From: Asterias amurensis
Lineage: Eukaryota > Echinodermata > Asteroidea > Forcipulatida > Asteriidae
Direction: 5' to 3'
Length of the DNA stretch: 64,000 bases
Assembly: GCF_032118995.1 (NCBI RefSeq)
Contig: NC_092661.1
Span: 374,501-438,500, forward strand
Shown: piece after piece, positions 58,333 through 64,000 of the stretch
Numbering within the stretch: position 1 is the first letter of the stretch
How the letters are laid out: each line of letters opens with the position of its first letter
Translations under genes and position numbers: made by a program
Notes under the pieces: model-generated
The model's input: only the letters and a program-made list of their open reading frames with translations
Told to the model about the DNA's origin: nothing
The model's database searches: none

Positions 58333-58482
58333 AAGGCCGAGTTATAGTCGGTCGCGCGATGGTCGGGCGTCGAAAATCTTGACGCGCGATCATAAAAAGA
58401 CACGGTTTTTAGGCCTCAGTCTTAGGATTGCGCGCAAGATTTCCATCGCACGACCATCGCGCGACCGACTATAAACCGGCCT
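58333..58482. mobile_element. CG-rich MITE
   Basis: AAGGCCGAGTTATAGTCGGT with CGCGCGATGGTCG is mirrored by CGACCATCGCGCGACC and GACTATAAACCGGCCTT. Locally very CpG-rich for this window. 150 bp. Confidence 0.92.
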
Positions 58483-59286
58483 TAACTCATTTAAAACTGA
58501 ACTAGAGAGGGCGTACTACTAGTCAAGAGGGTCAACCAAAACTTTCACTTTTGAGAAGTTGCACACATGCGTACACATGTACAGTTTCCTGAATAAATTA
58601 TGAAAATATTTGTTTAAACTCTGAATTGTTAAATTCGAATCCTCAATTTATAACTACCGGTACTATAAATTTAATACATTTTACCAATAATGTTAAAAGT
58701 TCTTATTGCCTTAAAGGGGCACCCTCAATCTGCCATCTGCCTAATAGCTGAAAAAAATAACATCCATGTCACCGCACAGCAGAAGCATTGTTATTTAAAA
58801 AAAAATCACGTTTGATCATGCATGGCTATGTTTATTCCATAATAAACACATGGTAGAGTGACTTAAACACCATTGAACAAGTGCGGCACGCCCTCTTAGG
58901 TCCCCGGAATGTTGATACTTAGCAATTGCCTTTAATAATTGTGTACAAGAAAGGGTGTACTTTTCACATTTTGTCTGAAAAAGTGTGCGATGCATTGTGT
59001 TCTTTTTCAATTTTTATAACAATGCTGGACTTTTTTTCATAAAATTATTTTAAAAAGATACAATAAGAAAGGTTATTCACAGAATTATAATTTCCACAAA
59101 ATTGTTTTATTGTTATTGCCATAAAATATGCATAATTTATTCCTTCTTAATATTTACAATTGTGTTAAAGCAGTAAGAAGTACACTTTGATCTCAAGAAG
59201 CAATCATAAAAACTAAAACTCTTGAATCCAGGTAAAGTTTTGTGATGTGCTTTCCTGAAAATTAACATGATAAAAAAAGTGAGATT
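58483..59286. other. Intergenic, nothing recognised
   Basis: AT-rich. TTAAAGGGGCACCCTCAATC near 58711 may be a single end of a MITE. No supported exon. Confidence 0.4.
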
Positions 59287-59580
59287 TAAAGACACTGCAA
59301 ACCTTTGATAATTGTGAAAGACCAGTCTTCTCACTTAGTGTATCTCAACATACGCATAAAAACAAGAAACCTGTACAAATTTGAACTCAATTGGGTGTCG
59401 AAGTTGCGAAATAATAATGGAAGAAAAAACAAATTACTTCTTTCCCAAAAACTACATTACTTCAGAGGGAACTGTTTCTCACAATGTGTTATACTGTCAA
59501 CAGCTCTCTCCATTGCTCGTTATCATTTTTTTTCTGCTAATCATTATTTTGAGTGTTACCAATAATGTCAGTGCCTTTAA
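59287..59580. mobile_element. Family A MITE, short diverged copy
   Basis: TTAAAGACACTGCAAACCTT, ATCTCAACATACGCATAAAA, ACTTCAGAGGGAACTGTTTC and CAATAATGTCAGTGCCTTTA. About 80 bp shorter than full copies; the GAGGTCTCGA core is deleted. Confidence 0.8.
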
Positions 59581-60145
59581 CTGAAAATGTCAGCAAAATG
59601 AAAAATAAGAACCTTCCACCATAACAAGGATAAACTAAGACCCAATGAACCATAATAAACCAAATGCAGTTGATCAAATCAAATATTCTATTGCTTCTAA
59701 TGTGTCAAGATTATTGCAAGTTGTGTAAAAACACAAATTAACAACAAAACGAGATTAGAATTATTCCGGGATTGTTGAGTAAAGGGTACACCATTTCCCT
59801 TCATCGTCTTAATTTATATTTTTAAACTTTTTGTAAGACACTCTTGAATGCAAGTCGGTTTATCCATCTCCCCTCCCACATCTCGCTGCCCCTCCAACAT
59901 CTCATTGCCCCTCCAACATCCTATTCCAATGTTGGAACACGGGACTTGCACAGCCTTTCCAAAATAAAAGTTCCATAATCGGAAAAGTGCAAGACTTGTA
60001 TAGTATGAGCCCTATTCATTCTTAAAGATTGAGGAGTAACTTTGAAGAAACCTCTAACGCCAGGAAGAAACTACGTGCAGCTTTTAAACGCAGTCTAAAC
60101 TGCGTATTTGATCCGATAAAGTAAGATGACATTTTTGCATGACAT

Positions 60146-60222
60146 GGTCTCCATAGGTCACCATTGGTCTTCCTTGGTCCTGATTGGTCACAATTGGTCA
60201 TCCTTGATCATCATTGGTCATG
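60146..60222. repeat. ATTGGTC(A/C) minisatellite overlapping a stop codon
   Basis: Seven or so imperfect repeats of CATTGGTC(A/T)TCCTTGGTCC-type units on plus. On the minus strand they begin at the CAATGA that ends the YccV-domain reading frame and continue into its 3' UTR. Confidence 0.75.
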
Positions 60223-63200
60223 GGGATAGATCTTCTTCAGCCATGGACGAGCAAGATATCTGGTTCCATCAAACTTCTCAAAATATTCTTCAACTTGTGG
60301 ATGTTGAACCTGTAAGGAACAAACACAGTCAAACTTCAACAACTTACTGCGATATTGTATTTGGTTTGTGGTAACACCATAGACCTTATCGCAAATTAAT
60401 ACCAACTACGCGTACATTAGGCGTGGAATAAGGTGCATGCTGGACCAGCATGCACCTCATTCAACAGTTGGCGCTTGCGCAATGGGTATTTGCGAAAAGG
60501 TCTATGTGTATCCTTACAGGGTAGATTATGTTCTTTTCAGAACTTGTTTTGCTAGTTAATCTAATGCTGCAGGAGAGTTTTTTTTAAATTCAGGATATTT
60601 CTCTTCTGCTGCGGAGTAGAAAACTTAAATAATTTTCACATTATGACTTTTGAAATCATTCTACTTTGTAAAACGACAAAACTTAAAGAGATAAAGTTTC
60701 ATGTATAGAAAATAGAGTTGTTTGTTCAGTCAGACACAAGCTCAAAATAGCACATTATAAGCAAGCTGGTGGTTTCATGCGATAATCGTATGATGAGATA
60801 TTATTTTGAAAATCAACACCGATGTTCCGCAGATTTGTCACATGAAGAACTTGAATGAATACATCAATAGGCCTTGAATTTCGTCTTTAAAGGGGCAGAG
60901 CAATTTCCTCTAGTAACAGGTACTTAAATGAAGAACATTTAAATGTGCACTTCTGAAATTTGCACAACAGCAAATGCACAGGGCAGCCCGGAAATTGCTG
61001 TGGGTGCTGTAGGCTATTCTGAGGCATGCATACAAGTAGGCATATAAATAATATTTTCTTTCACAGAATTTCAAAAGGTATCGAGGACAAAGTGCTTCAC
61101 ACACATTGGAGTACGGGGATAACAACCAAATAATATTCTTCATCTTCTGTGCAACACCTGTAGCTAGAGGCAAAAAGAAATTCAGAAAACAATACCTTTG
61201 TATTTTTGATAATCTCAATATTCTCTTCAGCAACGTAGGTAGTCTGATCGTCTGATCTATCTCTTGAATCAACTAGAACTGAGTAATTAGGCAAACTACG
61301 CCAATGCTGCATGAGATGAAAAGAAATCAACCGATGGTGATATTGATACATGCAATGATGTTTGTGAGCTGTACAGGGCGAGTCAGAAAGAAGTTGACCG
61401 GGATAGGTGGTTTTCAAAACAAACAAGACACTCGAAAGTTCAGTAAAGCATTTTACAAGGACTCTCTCCTGCTTGTTAGAAAAAAAGAATGAAATAAATT
61501 GATCATTCCTAAGAGGAGTTGTGTCTATTTTAATAAAGGTACTCATTTTGCAAGCTGTTCACGGAATGACTTCTCTATACCCTTTGCTACTTTGCTATGT
61601 TTGGATCCAGTCAAGCATTAACATTCCATGGAAAGCTACAAAGTACTTTCAGTAAAACAAACATAGCTTCTCTTAGAAAGGATCAATTAGTTTATTTTAT
61701 TTTTTCCAGATAAAAAGGACAAAATACTTGTTTCATATGTGCTTCACTGGGGTTTTGAGTGTCAGTTGTTGTTTTGTTTTTAAGTTACTAATATCTGTCA
61801 ACTTCATTTTTACTCACCCTGTAGTGATAAATAAAAACCCTTCACCTCTAAAGAAAGGGAAGCCCTTCACAAAGGAAAGCTTTATTTTGATACCTCAGTG
61901 GGAATTATCAGATCATCACAATCTTCCTGAGGAAAATAGACCAAAGCTGGTACAGAGTCTCTACCATCTAAAAGAATGGCGTAGAAAGGCTGAGCAAGCG
62001 TAGGGGGCTATATAGGTCAAAGGTTAGAAGTGAGGGTTAAAGGTCAGAAACTTATATTAGACTAAAGCCCAGTTCATACTTCCTGCAAATGCTTCCTGGG
62101 AAGTGAATTTCATTGCGTCACAGAAGGAAAGGGAACGCGTACCGATTGTTGTGTCACCAAAATTTGCTTCGCAATAGCATTCGCAGGAAGTATGAACTAC
62201 ATAGGCTTAAGCTGTTTCCGAGTTGGAAACATCGGCTATGGCTACATGTGTTGCTAAGATTGTTACAAAGGATGTCCTATACTTCAACCCATGATGTGGT
62301 GATCTAGCCATAGCCGTACCTGTAGCTGCCAATTCCAACAAGGCATAAGGCTTGTTGTTGTAATACAGTAGATGGTTATGATTCTACAAGAGCAATTTCA
62401 TAAAAATAATGCTTGACAAATTTCTCTTCTAAGCACAAAATGACTGGGGCACCAGTCGCAACAGTGTTGACTCTATGAAACTATGGCTGGTATACTGTTT
62501 TTGCTAAGCAATATTTTCCTGTGCTTAGAGGTTTTTGTGCTTACAGGCAAAGTAGCTAATCAGGTATGTATATTATAATAAAAAGACAGCTACCTTAATT
62601 TACGTGACTAAAATGAATGAAAATAAAACCTTACTTTATTAGAGCCATGCATCCTCCTGATCCAGTCTTCTGGAGCCTTTAAATAAACAATATGGAAAAG
62701 GAAGTCCTCATATGAGAATTAAAAAAATAATCAAAAACATTCAGGTTGAATCATAGTTTCTTTCACTGCCTTTCACCTCTGTGAACTCAGGTGAAACCCC
62801 AGATCGGAGCTTTCAAGGATGTGATAGGCTGTTGAAAACAACCTAAACTATGAGCGCAAAGCAGGCAAGTTTGCGTGCGCAAAAGCTTGAGAGCGTGTAG
62901 CCTGCTTTCATTAGTTTGTAAAAGCCCTACTTTGCAATCTGAGGTGTTCTTTATGGTTTTATCTTCACGTTGTAATGAATTTGATCTTTAAGTAGGATTT
63001 GAAATTTTGCATGGTGGAAATACAATATAGTAAGGTTTGCGATAACAACATGTAATGATAATCTCTAATTGAGATTGGATACCTCATTGGATATGGTACA
63101 CAGAATGGTATATTTTTCCATAATCCACTCGCACTTCTGTGTTAAAGGCAGTGGACACTATTGGAAATTGTCAAAGACTAGCCTTCACAGTTGGTGTATC

Positions 63201-63695
63201 TCAACATATGCATAAAATAACAAACCTGTAAAAATTTGAGCTCAATCGGTCATCGAACTTGCAAGATAATAATGAAAGAAAAAAATACCCTTGTCACTTG
63301 AATTTGTCTGCGTTTAGATAGTTGATTTCGAGACCTCAAGTTCTAAACTTGAGGTCTCAAAATCAAATTCGTGGAAAAAATTTTCTTTCTGGAAAACTAT
63401 AGCACTTCAGAGGGAGCCATTTCTCACAATGTTTTATACCATCAACCTCTCCCCATTACTCGTCACCAAGAAAGGTTTTACGCTAATAATTATTTTGAGT
63501 AATTACCAATAGTGTCCACTGCCTTTAATCTATAACATCATAATTATAAGGTCAACAAAAGTTGTGAATTCCATACCTTTGCTGTTTCATCCCATCCAAC
63601 AATCACACCCCTGTAACCCCAGGTCTTGTGACGTATCACCTGACCAACTCGGAATTTGACCTTTGGTGACCTTGGACTTCTCGGCTCGACTGACC
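60211..63695 (-). CDS. YccV/HspQ-like domain protein, 3' part (FBXO21-like C-terminus)
   Basis: Four 3'-terminal exons join in frame: 63577-63695, 62635-62676, 61196-61306 and 60211-60309 (stop TGA at 60211-60213). The first visible exon starts mid-codon after AATGAACAG, so earlier exons lie beyond the window. The 122 visible residues form a YccV-like fold (hemimethylated-DNA-binding/HspQ superfamily), with VKFRVGQVIRHKTWGYRGVI, VGWDETAKAPEDWIRRMHGS, LPNYSVLVDSRDRSDDQTTY and VAEENIEI. These are followed by HPQVEEYFEKFDGTRYLARP and WLKKIYPHDQ-stop. Human FBXO21 ends with a comparable HPDVGRYFSEFTGTHY and RYPED block. Whether an F-box lies upstream cannot be seen. A substrate-recognition or protein-turnover role is inferred from FBXO21; bacterial HspQ acts with Lon. 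It could also be a stand-alone invertebrate YccV protein. Confidence 0.87.
60378..60506. mobile_element. Foldback MITE
   Basis: CATAGACCTTATCGCAAATT with AATACC is mirrored by GGGTATTTGCGAAAAGGTCT and ATG. The centre is GGTGCATGCTGGACCAGCAT / GCACC. In the last intron of the YccV-domain gene. Confidence 0.85.
61728..62003 (+). other. Unexplained open frame inside a YccV-gene intron
   Basis: Plus strand. After an acceptor-like TTTTTACTCACCCTGTAG (61820), a frame runs to a TAG stop at 62001. Its latter part reads KKGKPFTKESFILIPQWELS and RPKLVQSLYHLKEWRRKAEQ, which is compositionally protein-like. No upstream partner exon was found and I recognise no family. Could be a decayed exon, a nested gene's last exon, or chance. 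Confidence 0.25.
62065..62208. mobile_element. MITE with AAGCCCAGTTCATACTTCCT ends
   Basis: AAGCCCAGTTCATACTTCCT is mirrored by AGGAAGTATGAACTACATAG GCTT. Second copy of the 14737-14907 family. Confidence 0.82.
62391..62560. mobile_element. Interspersed repeat related to 32458 and 53936
   Basis: CTAAGCACAAAATGACTGGG, GCACCAGTCGCAACAGTG, GGCTGGTATACTGTTTTTGC and GTGCTTACAGGC. Confidence 0.6.
63143..63527. mobile_element. Family A MITE, copy 9
   Basis: Ends TTAAAGGCAGTGGACACTAT and CAATAGTGTCCACTGCCTTT AA. Full length; the central ACCTCAAGTTCTAAACTTGA palindrome is intact. It ends 50 bp from the YccV-domain exon. Confidence 0.93.
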
Positions 63696-64000
63696 CTGTT
63701 CATTGAAACAATTAAGTCATGTTATTAGAAATAATCACAAATACATCAATGATTCAAGGCAAGTATTAGTTGTAAACAACATAAAACAATTACACAGTCC
63801 TACCACAATTTGTGCTTAAATCTAGATGTGCCTTGCAGTCTTTGATTGTTTCAGTTAGTACATGAATTGGAAAAAGAATTGAAAATGTGTAAACGTTAAT
63901 ATTTTGTAATGGTTTGATCAGCTCTGTCTGCAATCTCCATTTGTCAATACCCAAAGGGCGGTTTAACTTTTGTAAATTAATTTTGTAATCTTCTTTTAGG
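63696..64000. other. Intron of the YccV-domain gene
   Basis: Upstream intron sequence on the minus strand. No further exon recognised before the window ends. Confidence 0.5.

Overview
This is animal nuclear DNA. It is AT-rich and intron-rich, with small host genes scattered among many short interspersed elements. The dominant mobile family has ends reading AAAGGCAGTGGACACTATTG and central blocks such as AACGGCTCCCTCTGAAGTG. From memory I associate this family with echinoderms, probably a sea star. That assignment is inference; no species marker is present.

Layout. 0.4-3.4 kb: a non-autonomous DNA element with about 0.5 kb inverted ends. 5.0-5.8 kb: a 93-bp satellite. 6.5-18.1 kb (minus): a gene for the small zinc-ribbon subunit of RNA polymerase I (POLR1H/RPA12 type). 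Its tiny terminal exon lies inside a satellite of about 797 bp per unit, so ten copies of that exon are laid out downstream of one donor. 18.4-24.9 kb: mobile elements, including a LINE tail. 25.1-28.4 kb (minus): an intact three-exon gene for a 435-residue coiled-coil protein I do not recognise. 32.1-34.1 kb (minus): COX17, the mitochondrial copper chaperone. 34.5-36.4 kb (plus): TAF13, a TFIID subunit. COX17 and TAF13 are head to head with about 0.4 kb between their start codons. 41.4-57.3 kb (minus): a seven-exon gene for a coiled-coil protein with a TSNAXIP1_N-like domain, resembling C6orf118. Its first exon and promoter lie in a 786-bp inverted duplication. 60.2-63.7 kb (minus, running off the window): the 3' exons of a YccV-like/HspQ domain gene resembling the C-terminus of FBXO21.

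I rebuilt the genes by hand from splice sites, reading phase and recalled protein families. COX17, TAF13, the C6orf118-like gene, the unknown gene and the YccV gene all close in frame across every junction. The POLR1H-like gene does not: one exon phase fails and two conserved features are altered.

The genes show no operon-like logic. COX17 and TAF13 probably share a bidirectional promoter. The most unusual structure is the satellite carrying the POLR1H terminal exon, organised partly as a three-unit higher-order repeat. Next is the inverted duplication of the C6orf118-like first exon. No retrovirus, LTR element or CRISPR was seen.
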